Shown here: in pieces, positions 1 to 8,607 of the stretch
Layout of the letters: every line of letters starts with the position of its first letter
Numbering within the stretch: the first letter of the stretch is position 1
Assembly: GCA_038125665.1 (NCBI GenBank)
Contig: JAYPEI010000023.1
Span: forward strand, 1-28,793
DNA: 28,793 nucleotides
Direction: 5' to 3'
From: CAILUG01 sp038125665
GTDB taxonomy: Bacteria > Pseudomonadota > Gammaproteobacteria > Pseudomonadales > Pseudohongiellaceae
Notes under the pieces: model-generated
Told to the model about the DNA's origin: nothing
Databases searched by the model: none
The model's input: only the letters and a program-made list of their open reading frames with translations
Translations under genes and position numbers: made by a program

Positions 1-243
1 CTATTAAACCTAGAATTGAAATCAGACGGCACATATCACTAAACCAATAAATTTTATAATCCAATTATAGCAGCTCCTTCAGTTTTTCTGGGTCTAGCTG
101 AAGAAATCAAAGATGAGTTAAATTCAAAAATCAAAAAATACATCTTAACTTATCATCGCTCATTAAAAACATAAAAAATCTTCGTTTAAGGTTACAAATA
201 AAACTGATAGAGTGCCTGAAGATTTTAGTGAGATTTAAAAAAA
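1..243. other. Left edge, no confident gene
   Basis: AT-rich stretch before the guanylate kinase gene. One frame is open from 43 to the stop at 172-174 (44 codons, ending HRSLKT) but has no ATG, GTG or TTG start that would cover it, and I do not recognise the peptide. The frame starting at base 1 closes at 40-42. The stretch may hold the promoter for the gmk group or the degraded tail of an upstream gene. The gene normally found upstream of gmk in many bacteria (yicC) is not recognisable here. Confidence 0.4.
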
Positions 244-879
244 ATGGCCCTGGGTTCCCTTTTTCTAGTCTGTGCACCTTCAGGCGCAGGTAAGACCTCC
301 CTCTTAAAGGAAGCTATTTTGCGTGCCCAATCACCACCCGCGGCCAGCTCCCTGCTTGTCAGCGTCTCACATACCACCCGGACCCAGCGTCCTGGAGAAA
401 TCGATGGTGTTAATTATCACTTTGTGACGAGAGATCAATTTGAGGCCATGATCGAAGCCAACGACTTCCTCGAGCACGCAGAAGTTTTTGGCAACCTCTA
501 CGGGACCTCAAAAAGTTGGGTACTTGATCAGCTGTCAAAGGGTATAGATATTATCCTTGAAATTGACTGGCAAGGTGCCGACCAAATACAGAATCTCATG
601 CCAACAGCCCAGCGGATCTGTGTATTGCCTCCCTCCCGTGAAGCGCTTCAGGTGCGTCTTGAAAACAGGGGCCAAGACAATGCTGAAGTTATAGCACACC
701 GTATGGCGGCCGCTACCGATGAGATGAGCCACTTTCAAGATTCTGATTTTATTATAATTAATGATAATTTTGAGGTGGCGGTGGGTGATCTTCTAGCTAT
801 CTTTCGAAGCACGGAACTTAGGCGTGAAGTACAAGAATCTAGACACAGTGTCCTTTTAAGATCTTTGTTAGACTCCTAA
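244..879 (+). CDS. gmk: Guanylate kinase
   Basis: Phosphorylates GMP to GDP with ATP in the cytoplasm, an essential step in GTP and (p)ppGpp supply. The P-loop APSGAGKTS lies at residues 11-19. The GMP-binding segment with SHTTRTQRPGE and DGVNYHFV follows at about 42-61, and ILEIDWQGA is near residue 105. At 211 residues the length is normal for the family. The ATG at 244 gives the usual N-terminus just ahead of the P-loop, although the upstream ribosome binding site is poor (GAG about 10 bases ahead, in an A-rich run). It is followed by rpoZ and spoT, a common gammaproteobacterial order that groups nucleotide and stringent-response functions. Identification is secure. Confidence 0.97.
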   Translation: MALGSLFLVCAPSGAGKTSLLKEAILRAQSPPAASSLLVSVSHTTRTQRPGEIDGVNYHFVTRDQFEAMIEANDFLEHAEVFGNLYGTSKSWVLDQLSKGIDIILEIDWQGADQIQNLMPTAQRICVLPPSREALQVRLENRGQDNAEVIAHRMAAATDEMSHFQDSDFIIINDNFEVAVGDLLAIFRSTELRREVQESRHSVLLRSLLDS

Positions 880-963
880 GAGAGTCTCCGCGCACAATTT
901 AAGGTCTAACTTGAGTTGGCTTGAGGCCACCTGTGGGTTCTAGCCATCGGTGCCCATTGAGGC

Positions 964-969
964 TATAAT
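964..969 (+). promoter_or_regulatory. Perfect -10 hexamer ahead of rpoZ
   Basis: A TATAAT hexamer lies 60 bases ahead of the rpoZ start codon in the 149-base gap after gmk. No good -35 hexamer is found at 16-18 bases upstream; TTGAGG at 921-926 is too far away. The match suggests rpoZ-spoT-recG can be transcribed apart from gmk. Confidence 0.4.
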
Positions 970-1028
970 TCCCAGCCCTAATTTTTTCTGTTTGTAATTC
1001 TTTTTACAGCATTCCTTGGAGTAACCCA

Positions 1029-1439
1029 ATGGCCCGTATCACAGTTGAAGATTGTCTTGAAAATGTTCCTAACCGCTTCGATCTTGTAATGATTGCAAGC
1101 AAACGTGCTCGTCAAATTCAAACTGGCGGAAAGTCTCCAATGATCTCTGAAGATAAAGACAAACCAGCAGTTTTAGCTTTAAGGGAAGTCGCTGCCAACC
1201 TCGTAAGTTACGATATCCTTAACGAAATCGAATTTAAAGATGATACAGCCCAGATCGAAAAGGAAGCAGATGTCATTCAGCGCGAAGAGGCTGAGCTGAG
1301 TGATGCCATGGATGCGACCGGTATTGCAGACCAAGATGCGATAGATGCTGAGCTCAGAGAAGTTATGGGGCAGATGGTGGCGGAAGATGAAACTTCAGAT
1401 GTGCATTCCGCTAACAGCTCTGTAATCGACCCAGAATAA
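1029..1439 (+). CDS. rpoZ: RNA polymerase omega subunit with acidic C-terminal extension
   Basis: Omega binds the beta-prime subunit, assists RNA polymerase assembly and, in enterobacteria, forms part of a ppGpp site. The core is clear at the N-terminus: MARITVEDCLENVPNRFDLVMIASKRARQ, then the conserved LALREVAANLVS segment at about residues 58-69. The ribosome binding site is TTGGAGTAA, just ahead of the ATG. At 136 residues it is longer than the E. coli protein (91). The extra part, roughly residues 75-136, is strongly acidic and probably helical, with many Glu, Asp, Ala and Met residues. It lies upstream of spoT, as in E. coli. The identification is safe; a function for the tail is unknown. 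Confidence 0.95.
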   Translation: MARITVEDCLENVPNRFDLVMIASKRARQIQTGGKSPMISEDKDKPAVLALREVAANLVSYDILNEIEFKDDTAQIEKEADVIQREEAELSDAMDATGIADQDAIDAELREVMGQMVAEDETSDVHSANSSVIDPE

Positions 1440-1453
1440 TCGCCATGTCTTGC

Positions 1454-1472
1454 GGGCGTGGCCAACACGTCC
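1454..1472 (+). repeat. Small hairpin between rpoZ and spoT
   Basis: GGGCGTG and CACGTCC flank a 5-base loop (GCCAA), giving a 7-bp stem with one G-U pair. No T run follows, so it is not a standard terminator. It could modulate expression of spoT relative to rpoZ in a shared transcript. Confidence 0.3.
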
Positions 1473-1511
1473 CTACGCTTGTACATGAGCCACTGACTTT
1501 AAGCTTATGTC

Positions 1512-3620
1512 ATGAGTAGTATTAATAGCCTAATACAGCAAATAAGCACATACCTGGAACCCGCTCAAGTTAATCTTGTGCGGCGCTCCTATCATTATGC
1601 AGAACAAGCCCATGATGGCCAAATCCGCCGCTCCGGTGAACCTTATGTTAGTCATCCGTTGGCAGTGGCCAACATACTTGCGAGTATGCACATGGATCAT
1701 CAAAGCCTAATGGCGGCTATGCTCCATGATGTCATTGAAGATACAGGGCTTACTCGCGATGCCTTAGCTTTGCAATTCGGTGACGCTGTAGCCAACCTTG
1801 TCGAAGGTGTCAGCAAACTGAACAAGTTGAACTTTAACTCACAAGCTGAGATCCAAGCTGAAAATTTTCAAAAAATGGCTTTAGCCATGGCAAAGGACAT
1901 TCGCGTAATCCTTGTAAAACTCGCAGACCGTCTACATAACATGCGTACGATCTCAGTACTTGCACCAGAGAAGAAGCGCCGTATCGCTAAGGAGACCCTC
2001 GACATTTACGTGCCCATTTCCAATCGCCTTGGCATGCACGATTTCTATGTTGAATTTAAAGAACTATGTTTCCCCATGCTACATCCTATGCGTGCACCAT
2101 TAATTAAAGCCGCCGTTAAGAGTGTTTCTGGTAACCGAAAAGAGTTAGTTGCACAAATTCAAAAAGCTTTGGAAGTTTGCCTTAAACGTGAAGAGATGCC
2201 AGGACGAGTGGAGGGTCGTGAAAAGCTATTGTTCAGTATTTATCAAAAAATGAAACAGCGACGAAAAAGCTTCAGTGAAATAACTGATGTGTTTGCATTT
2301 CGTATTATCACTAATGAAGTCGATACTTGTTATCGAATTCTTGGAGCAGTTCACAACCTTTACAAACCTGTGCCTGGAAAGTTTAAGGATTACATTGCCA
2401 TCCCAAAAGTAAATGGTTACCAGAGTTTACATACTACGTTATTTGGCATGTACGGAATTCCTATCGAGATTCAGATACGTACAGAAGAAATGGATGCCAT
2501 GGCCAGTAATGGCATTGCCGCACACTGGCTATATAAATCAAATGAAGATAGGCCTAACCAAAGTCATATCCGCGCCAGGCAGTGGGTACAAGACCTACTC
2601 GAGATGCAAAAAAAAGCTGGAAATTCTCTCGAATTCATTGAGCATGTAAAGACCGATCTTTTTCCGGATGAAATTTATGTGTTCACACCTAAAGGTCAAA
2701 TTATTGAATTACCTGCTGGGTCTACACCAGTTGATTTTGCTTATGCAATCCACACTGGTGTTGGTAATTCCTGTGTTGCATGTCGAGTAAATCGACGTTT
2801 AGCATCCTTAAGTGAGCCATTACAAAGCGGTCAAACCGTTGAGATCATAGCATCTGGTAATCAGCCAAACCCGTCTTGGCTAGGCTTCGTTGTGACTGGC
2901 AAAGCACGAAGTAATATTCGTCACTTCCTAAAAAATCAACGACGCTCAGAGGCTATTTCTCTGGGTAGACGCTTGCTAAACAAAACTTTGGCGGAATACG
3001 GTCAGCATCTTGCGAATATAGATAAACTAAAAATTGGTGGCCTACTCGAAGAAACAGATTTCGAAGTCCTTGATGACCTACTAGAAGATATTGGCCTTGG
3101 TAACAGGATGGCCAGTCTTGTAGCGCAACGCTTGGTCTCAGATAAGGAAGAGCCTGGAGACACTGAAATTGCCTCTAGTTCCTTAATTATCCGTGGGAAT
3201 GAGGGTGTACTGATGTCGTTTGCAAAGTGCTGTTACCCTATACCAGGTGACTCTATAGTAGGATATGTAAGTACAGGAAGAGGAATGATTGTCCACACAG
3301 ATGGGTGCAACAATGTAAATGAATTTAGAGATGATCCAAAAAAATTCGTGCACCTTCGATGGGATCCTGTTGTAAAAGGTGAGTTCACAGTAGAGCTTCG
3401 AGTTGAGGTTGAGCATCAACGCGGCATCATTGCCAACATAGCAAATACCGTTACCAGTCTAGAAGCAAATATCGATAAGATGACGATGTCAGATAGAGAT
3501 GCGCAGTTCAGCATCGTTAATCTTACACTTGGAGTCCGTAACAGAGTGCATCTAGCTAGGGTGATGAAACGCATTCGTGTACTCAAATCAGTTAGTCGTG
3601 TGACGAGAACTAGAAATTGA
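1512..3620 (+). CDS. spoT: Bifunctional (p)ppGpp hydrolase/synthetase SpoT
   Basis: Makes and degrades the stringent-response alarmone (p)ppGpp in the cytoplasm. The N-terminal HD hydrolase is intact: H48 in YVSHP, H72-D73 in LHDVIEDT with E76-D77, and D139 in KLADRLHNM. A synthetase domain follows (about 235-345) with the basic loop KFKD at 290-293, matching the R/K-x-K-D form of bifunctional enzymes rather than the acidic ExDD of RelA, and then GYQSLHTT and EIQIRTEEMD. The TGS domain lies at about 387-450 and a C-terminal ACT domain at about 625-702. At 702 residues it is a normal SpoT. The hydrolase residues point to SpoT rather than synthetase-only RelA. Its stop codon overlaps the start of recG. 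No second RelA gene is in the window. Confidence 0.97.
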   Translation: MSSINSLIQQISTYLEPAQVNLVRRSYHYAEQAHDGQIRRSGEPYVSHPLAVANILASMHMDHQSLMAAMLHDVIEDTGLTRDALALQFGDAVANLVEGVSKLNKLNFNSQAEIQAENFQKMALAMAKDIRVILVKLADRLHNMRTISVLAPEKKRRIAKETLDIYVPISNRLGMHDFYVEFKELCFPMLHPMRAPLIKAAVKSVSGNRKELVAQIQKALEVCLKREEMPGRVEGREKLLFSIYQKMKQRRKSFSEITDVFAFRIITNEVDTCYRILGAVHNLYKPVPGKFKDYIAIPKVNGYQSLHTTLFGMYGIPIEIQIRTEEMDAMASNGIAAHWLYKSNEDRPNQSHIRARQWVQDLLEMQKKAGNSLEFIEHVKTDLFPDEIYVFTPKGQIIELPAGSTPVDFAYAIHTGVGNSCVACRVNRRLASLSEPLQSGQTVEIIASGNQPNPSWLGFVVTGKARSNIRHFLKNQRRSEAISLGRRLLNKTLAEYGQHLANIDKLKIGGLLEETDFEVLDDLLEDIGLGNRMASLVAQRLVSDKEEPGDTEIASSSLIIRGNEGVLMSFAKCCYPIPGDSIVGYVSTGRGMIVHTDGCNNVNEFRDDPKKFVHLRWDPVVKGEFTVELRVEVEHQRGIIANIANTVTSLEANIDKMTMSDRDAQFSIVNLTLGVRNRVHLARVMKRIRVLKSVSRVTRTRN

Positions 3621-5698
3621 GCACACCGCACCAGCATCCACTAACTAAATTAAAAGGTATAGGCCCATCACTTGCTGAAAAACTCAGACGAATTGGTATC
3701 AATAATTTACTAGACCTTCTATTTCACCTCCCTTTGCGTTATCAAGACAGAACCCGGCTCACACCTATTGGCGTGCTACAAAATGGTTCTGATGTAATGA
3801 TTGAGGGTGAGGTAGCTGCATCCTCTGTCGTTTTTGGGCGTAGGCGCTCTTTGCTCGTAAAACTTCAAGATACTACTGGCACCACAACTTTACGTTTTTT
3901 TCACTTCAGCAAGAGTCAACAAGATATTTTTAAAAGGGGACAACGTGTTCGCTGTTTCGGCGAAGCACGCTGGGGTAAGAATGGTTTAGAGTTAAATCAT
4001 CCCGAGTATCGTCTATTATATGACAAAGTACCGTACCCTCTTGAAGACCACCTTACTCCTATCTATCCGGTTACTGAGGGTTTGCAGCAACAACGTTTAC
4101 GAAAATTAATAGAGCAAGTTTTTTTAGTATTAGAAAATCGTCAGACCTTACCTGATCTACTGCCAGCAAAACTTCTCTCCACATTGCAGTTCATGCCCTT
4201 GCTTGAGGCGCTAAAGGTTCTTCATTTTCCTCCAACTGATGTCTCTTTCAAGTTACTCGATGAAGGCCGGCATCCCGCACAGTTACGTTTAGCATTTGAG
4301 GAAATGTTGGCTTACTATTTATCGATGCGGCGCTTACGTGACCAAGCCTTAGCCTTGTCAGCGCCTACTTTTAGATCTTCTACAGAATTAGTCCCCCTTT
4401 TTTTGCAAAGTCTTCCCTTTACTGCCACTGCAGCACAGGTAAAAGTTAGTGCTGAAATATCAGCAGATTTAGCTAGTGGACAACCTATGTTGCGGCTTGT
4501 TCAAGGTGACGTAGGGTCTGGCAAAACCTTAGTTGCCGTACTAGCAGCATTACAAGCCATAGAGAGTGGTTACCAAGCAGTCCTGATGGCACCTACAGAA
4601 ATTTTAGCCGAGCAACACTTTCTTACTTTTTCTACATGGCTTCAATCCTTAGGTATCTCACTGGGATTTCTAAGTAGTAAAGTCAAAGGAAAAAAGCGTG
4701 CTTCCACCTTACAGAATCTAGCGTCAGGAGAAACTCAACTGATCATAGGTACGCATGCTCTTTTTCAAGAGGAGGTCTCTTTCCACAAGCTTGGTTTGAT
4801 TATAGTTGATGAGCAACATCGATTTGGTGTGCATCAACGCTTATCTCTCAGAGAAAAAGGTAAGCATGGATATGGCTGCCCTCACCAGCTTATTATGACT
4901 GCTACACCTATTCCAAGAACACTCACTATGAATGCTTATGCAGACCTTGATTGTTCAATTATAGATGAACTCCCTCCTGGTCGTACTCCTGTAACTACTT
5001 TGTTACTAGCCGAGGATAGACGTCCAGATATCGTCACACGGATAGCCGCAATCTGTGCTGAAGGAAGACAAGTCTATTGGGTTTGTACTCTCATTGAAGA
5101 ATCTGAAAAGTTACAGTGCCAAGCTGCGGAGGCTACTTTTGAGGAACTTCATGCTGTCTTGGGCCATGTAAAAGTGGGACTCATTCATGGACGTATGAAT
5201 CCTCAAATGAAGATTGAGATGATGCAACGCTTTAAAAAAGGGGAGATCCAACTATTAGTTGCCACTACTGTTATTGAGGTGGGTGTTGATGTACCCAATG
5301 CCACATTGATGGTTATAGAAAATGCTGAACGTTTAGGTCTTGCGCAGTTGCATCAATTACGTGGTAGGGTTGGTCGCGGTGCCACAGCAAGTCACTGTGT
5401 CTTACTTTACAAGGCCCCGCTTGGACACATTAGTAAATCACGTCTAGAGATTATTCGCTCAAGTAATGATGGTTTTCATATTGCTGAACGTGATCTTGAA
5501 ATTCGTGGGCCAGGCGAAATATTAGGGACCCGTCAAACTGGACTTATACAGATGCGTATAGCTGATCTGGTTCGTGATGCTCATCTCCAATCCAAAGTAA
5601 AGCAATGGGCTGAGTATATCCGGCAAGAGGAGCCTGAATTAATTGAACCATTAATTCAAAGATGGCTGTCTCAAGCAGAGCAATACGGTCAGGTTTGA
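3617..5698 (+). CDS. recG: ATP-dependent DNA helicase RecG
   Basis: Double-stranded DNA translocase that remodels stalled replication forks and branched recombination intermediates. It has an N-terminal wedge/OB region (about 60-160), then a helicase core with P-loop GDVGSGKT at 297-304, DEQH box at 398-401, TATPIPRT, LIHGRMNP, and the family signature VATTVIEVGVDVPNA with QLRGRVGRG. Length 693 matches the family. The start is a TTG sharing bases with the spoT stop (TTGA); an in-frame stop lies just two codons upstream, so this is the only start that keeps the full N-terminus. In E. coli trmH sits between spoT and recG; here the genes touch, suggesting translational coupling. Confidence 0.96.
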   Translation: MSTPHQHPLTKLKGIGPSLAEKLRRIGINNLLDLLFHLPLRYQDRTRLTPIGVLQNGSDVMIEGEVAASSVVFGRRRSLLVKLQDTTGTTTLRFFHFSKSQQDIFKRGQRVRCFGEARWGKNGLELNHPEYRLLYDKVPYPLEDHLTPIYPVTEGLQQQRLRKLIEQVFLVLENRQTLPDLLPAKLLSTLQFMPLLEALKVLHFPPTDVSFKLLDEGRHPAQLRLAFEEMLAYYLSMRRLRDQALALSAPTFRSSTELVPLFLQSLPFTATAAQVKVSAEISADLASGQPMLRLVQGDVGSGKTLVAVLAALQAIESGYQAVLMAPTEILAEQHFLTFSTWLQSLGISLGFLSSKVKGKKRASTLQNLASGETQLIIGTHALFQEEVSFHKLGLIIVDEQHRFGVHQRLSLREKGKHGYGCPHQLIMTATPIPRTLTMNAYADLDCSIIDELPPGRTPVTTLLLAEDRRPDIVTRIAAICAEGRQVYWVCTLIEESEKLQCQAAEATFEELHAVLGHVKVGLIHGRMNPQMKIEMMQRFKKGEIQLLVATTVIEVGVDVPNATLMVIENAERLGLAQLHQLRGRVGRGATASHCVLLYKAPLGHISKSRLEIIRSSNDGFHIAERDLEIRGPGEILGTRQTGLIQMRIADLVRDAHLQSKVKQWAEYIRQEEPELIEPLIQRWLSQAEQYGQV

Positions 5699-5720
5699 TT
5701 TCCATATTAATCTTCATCCT

Positions 5721-5736
5721 TACAAGATGACTTGTA
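5721..5736. promoter_or_regulatory. Inverted repeat, candidate operator of the MarR-type gene
   Basis: TACAAG-atga-CTTGTA is a perfect 6-4-6 inverted repeat centred about 58 bases ahead of the regulator start. It touches an AT-rich -10-like sequence (TATAAA at 5737-5742). MarR proteins often repress their own promoters by binding such palindromes. The role is inferred. Confidence 0.4.
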
Positions 5737-5786
5737 TATAAAATTGGGGTTAAAATTTCGTCCACCAATTACCAAGAGACTAGTCA

Positions 5787-6218
5787 ATGGCAGCTACACC
5801 GGCAGATCCAAAAGAATTAGAAGCCATAGAGCTTTTCTACTTTGCCTATCGATCTTTTACAGCCCTTCCAGACCGTGTTTTAAAAGAGTATGGGCTTGGA
5901 CGAGTTCACCACCGGATTCTGTATTTCGTTGGTCGTAATCCGGGCGTTAATATTAATGAGTTACTACAAATTCTTGCTGTTAGCAAACAAGCGCTTAATG
6001 CTCCCTTGCGTAGGCTAATGGAGCTAAATTTAATCTTAGTTAGACTAGCCAGGCACGATCGTCGAGTAAAACAGCTTATTCTGTCTAAAGATGGAGAAAG
6101 CCTTGAACGCCAACTCACGTGCTCTCAGATAGAACATTTACACACAGCTTTCGAACACTGTGGGAATGAAGCTACTGCTGCCTGGGCAAAAGTAATGCGT
6201 GAAATTCCACTAGTTTAA
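5787..6218 (+). CDS. MarR-family transcriptional regulator
   Basis: Winged-helix DNA-binding protein of 143 residues, expected to act as a dimer. The N-terminal helix (ELEAIELFYFAYRSFTALPDRVL) is followed by the winged-helix core: NINELLQILAVSKQALNAPLRRLMELNLI (about 54-83) as helix-turn-helix, then LARHDRRVKQLILSKDGESL as the wing. The HDRR in the wing matches the DxR pattern typical of MarR proteins. A purine-rich AAGAGA lies about 9 bases ahead of the ATG. The gene stands alone after recG and runs tail-to-tail into a symporter gene with a 4-base overlap. Ligand and targets are not evident; the convergent symporter is a possible but unproven target. Confidence 0.85.
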   Translation: MAATPADPKELEAIELFYFAYRSFTALPDRVLKEYGLGRVHHRILYFVGRNPGVNINELLQILAVSKQALNAPLRRLMELNLILVRLARHDRRVKQLILSKDGESLERQLTCSQIEHLHTAFEHCGNEATAAWAKVMREIPLV

Positions 6219-7474
6219 ATGATAAAGCCTGTTTCTTTTTCTGAGCGTGCTACTAAAGTCGCACCCACAGTATCTGAGTAGATATTTACAGCTGTTCTCA
6301 TCATGTCTAACAGTCGGTCTGTCACCATTAGCAGACCAATTCCTTCCAACGGCAAGCCTATACTTCCTAAAATAACTGAAATGGCAACTAAAGATGCTGC
6401 TGGAATTCCTGCGACACCAATTGATGTAAGCAGGGCTATAACAACAATGAGAAACTGCTGAGAAAAATTTAAATCAATTCCATAAGCCTGTGCAATGAAT
6501 ATTGCTGCAACGCATTCATATAGAGCTGTCCCATTCATATTCACTGTCGCTCCCAAAGGTAAAACGAAACTACTTGTGCGCTCAGAGACTCCAACACCCT
6601 TTTGGCTACATTCCATAGTCAATGGTAATGTAGCTGAAGATGATGCAGATGAAAATGCTGTTAATAATGCTGGTAATAACGCCTTGAAATGTACAACAGG
6701 GCTCACTCGACCAAATATTTTGAGAATAATAGAAAGGGTAATAAATAAATGAAAACATAGCGCAAGGGTCACTGTTAAACCAAAATATAGCATCGGTTTA
6801 ATAGCATCTAGCCCGGTGCTTGCCACAGTCTTAGCTACCAAACCAAAGACTCCATACGGTGCAAAGCGCATAATCCAAAGTGTCATTCTTGTCATGGTTT
6901 CCGCAATTGCCTTCCAAAAGTTTACTAATGAATCTGTATAGCGCCCCTCTACACGTGTCATAAAATAGCCGAATACAATACTAAAAAAGATTAGGCCCAG
7001 CATATTGCCCTCAACCGCTGCAGCGACAATATTGATAGGAATAAGTCTTTCGAAAATTCCGACAAAATCACCAGCACCTCTACCATCAATACTTTCAAGG
7101 ATAGATTCTGAAAGTCTTGTATTGTCCAAACTTAGGTTTGTCCCTGGATGCAGGATATTCACAAGAATAAGTCCCGTGACAACTGCAAGTAATGTAGTAA
7201 AAACAAAGTAAAGTACTGTTTTTATACCTAGACGCCCTAAATCATTGGTACCACCTAAAGTTGCGACACCGCTTATTATTGAGGACATAATTAATGGAAC
7301 TATCAACATCTTCAGGGCATTCAGAAAAAGTGTCCCAACAAAGTCGTAAAGATCATAAAATGGGACTCCAAAAAGACTCATTTGCATTCCAGTGACAGAC
7401 CCCACGATCGTAGCTAACATGATCGCTATTAGTATCTGCCACTGTAGAGCCAATTTGATTTGTTTAGTTTCCAT
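6215..7474 (-). CDS. Dicarboxylate/amino acid:cation symporter, acidic amino acid type
   Basis: Inner-membrane secondary transporter of the DAACS family (SDF; GltPh, GltP and DctA relatives), 419 residues. The serine-rich hairpin tip SSASSS is at 275-280, NMNGT (NMDGT in GltPh) at 312-316, and the second hairpin GIPAASLVAI at 356-365. In TM8 the segment TDRLLDMMRTAVN carries D386, D390, R393 and N397, which line up with GltPh D390, D394, R397 and N401. The arginine is the residue that favours aspartate or glutamate, so acidic amino acids are likelier substrates than C4-dicarboxylates; this is inference. The gene is convergent with, and overlaps by 4 bases, the MarR-type gene. It has a separate upstream region shared divergently with ubiA. 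Confidence 0.92.
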   Translation of the reverse strand: METKQIKLALQWQILIAIMLATIVGSVTGMQMSLFGVPFYDLYDFVGTLFLNALKMLIVPLIMSSIISGVATLGGTNDLGRLGIKTVLYFVFTTLLAVVTGLILVNILHPGTNLSLDNTRLSESILESIDGRGAGDFVGIFERLIPINIVAAAVEGNMLGLIFFSIVFGYFMTRVEGRYTDSLVNFWKAIAETMTRMTLWIMRFAPYGVFGLVAKTVASTGLDAIKPMLYFGLTVTLALCFHLFITLSIILKIFGRVSPVVHFKALLPALLTAFSSASSSATLPLTMECSQKGVGVSERTSSFVLPLGATVNMNGTALYECVAAIFIAQAYGIDLNFSQQFLIVVIALLTSIGVAGIPAASLVAISVILGSIGLPLEGIGLLMVTDRLLDMMRTAVNIYSDTVGATLVARSEKETGFII

Positions 7475-7531
7475 GTAGTATCTATCCCAGCTATAAATAA
7501 AAAATTACGCTTACTGTTTAACCCATATAGC

Positions 7532-7575
7532 ATCACGAGACTTGTGATTAGTTACCTCTAATTACTGTCTATAAT
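7532..7575 (+). promoter_or_regulatory. Candidate promoter and inverted repeat ahead of ubiA
   Basis: A TATAAT hexamer lies at 7570-7575, about 40 bases ahead of the first ubiA start. Upstream, ATCAC-N7-GTGAT (7532-7536 and 7544-7548) forms an inverted repeat between the divergent symporter and ubiA genes. I see no matching -35 hexamer at a standard spacing. Confidence 0.3.
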
Positions 7576-7615
7576 GTCTATCTTCTTAATCTAGTTTCTC
7601 TCTTTTAATTCATCT

Positions 7616-8566
7616 ATGCCATCTCTATCACATATATCATATAATGCGGATATGCCATCACAATCGCAACAAAAAGACCTCTTTGGAATTCCATCAAAAT
7701 TTGGCCAGCGTTACCTTACTTTCTGGCGCTTGATGCGAATGGATAAGCCTATCGGTATTGCGTTGCTGTTGTGGCCTACACTTTGGAGCCTATGGCTCGC
7801 AGCTAATTTAACAGAAAGAGTCTTTCCTGAATGGAGTCTCATCGTTATTTTTGTTTTAGGTACCATCTTAATGCGTGCCGCTGGCTGTTGCCTTAATGAC
7901 TATGCTGATCGTAATTTTGATGGTCATGTAAAGAGGACAAATCAACGCCCCCTAGCTACTGGAGAAATATCAAATCGTGAGGCTTTGTTAACTGCAGCTG
8001 TGTTAATCCTCTTGGCTTTCATCCTCGTGTTACTCACTAATCCGTTGACTGTCATGATGAGCCTAGGTGCAGTTATTCTTTCTGTTATCTACCCCTTTAT
8101 GAAACGATATACTCATCTTGCCCAACTCTTTTTGGGAGCAGCCTTTTCCTGGGGTGGCTTGATGGCATTTACGTCCCAGACAAATTTACTTCCTTTAGGG
8201 GCTTGGCTGGTATTTGCCGTTAACATTTTATGGATTCTCATCTATGACACTGAGTATGCCATGGTTGACCGTGATGATGATGTGCAACTTTCTCTTAAAT
8301 CAACAGCTATTCTCTTTGGATCTCACGACAAGCTCATAGTTGGCATTTTGCAATTTTTTGTTTTATATGGTCTTTATGTTATAGGTCATCATTTTCAACT
8401 CTTTTCCAGCTATAGCTATCCCCTTAGCCTTCTTGTCGTCGCCGCATTGTTTACTCATCAGCAGTGGTTAATTCGTCACCGACATAGAGAAAGCTGCCTT
8501 AAGGCTTTCATTGCTAATCACTGGGTAGGTTTTGCAGTTTTTCTTGGTATCATCCTACCATTTTAG
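7616..8566 (+). CDS. ubiA: 4-hydroxybenzoate polyprenyltransferase
   Basis: Integral inner-membrane enzyme that attaches the polyprenyl tail to 4-hydroxybenzoate in ubiquinone synthesis. The two Mg/diphosphate-binding motifs are present: NDYADRNFD at residues 94-102 followed by VKRTNQRPLATG, and DTEYAMVDRDDD at 211-222 followed by SLKSTAILFG. About eight or nine hydrophobic segments are visible. Length 316 is slightly long; a second in-frame ATG at 7652 gives 304 residues and may be the true start, since the first 12 residues look unlike the family. Neither start has a strong ribosome binding site. No ubiC gene is adjacent. Presence of the gene implies a ubiquinone-based respiratory chain. 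Confidence 0.95.
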   Translation: MPSLSHISYNADMPSQSQQKDLFGIPSKFGQRYLTFWRLMRMDKPIGIALLLWPTLWSLWLAANLTERVFPEWSLIVIFVLGTILMRAAGCCLNDYADRNFDGHVKRTNQRPLATGEISNREALLTAAVLILLAFILVLLTNPLTVMMSLGAVILSVIYPFMKRYTHLAQLFLGAAFSWGGLMAFTSQTNLLPLGAWLVFAVNILWILIYDTEYAMVDRDDDVQLSLKSTAILFGSHDKLIVGILQFFVLYGLYVIGHHFQLFSSYSYPLSLLVVAALFTHQQWLIRHRHRESCLKAFIANHWVGFAVFLGIILPF

Positions 8567-8607
8567 TCAGCGTAGTCGACTCGTCATCGGAAGGATATTC
8601 CCTAGTA

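Noticed and set aside
43..174. Open frame ending HRSLKT at the left edge
   Set aside because: No usable start codon and no recognisable family; AT-rich sequence makes a chance open frame likely.
870..887. AGACTC/GAGTCT hairpin at the end of gmk as a terminator
   Set aside because: Only 6 bp, overlaps the stop codon and has no T tract after it.
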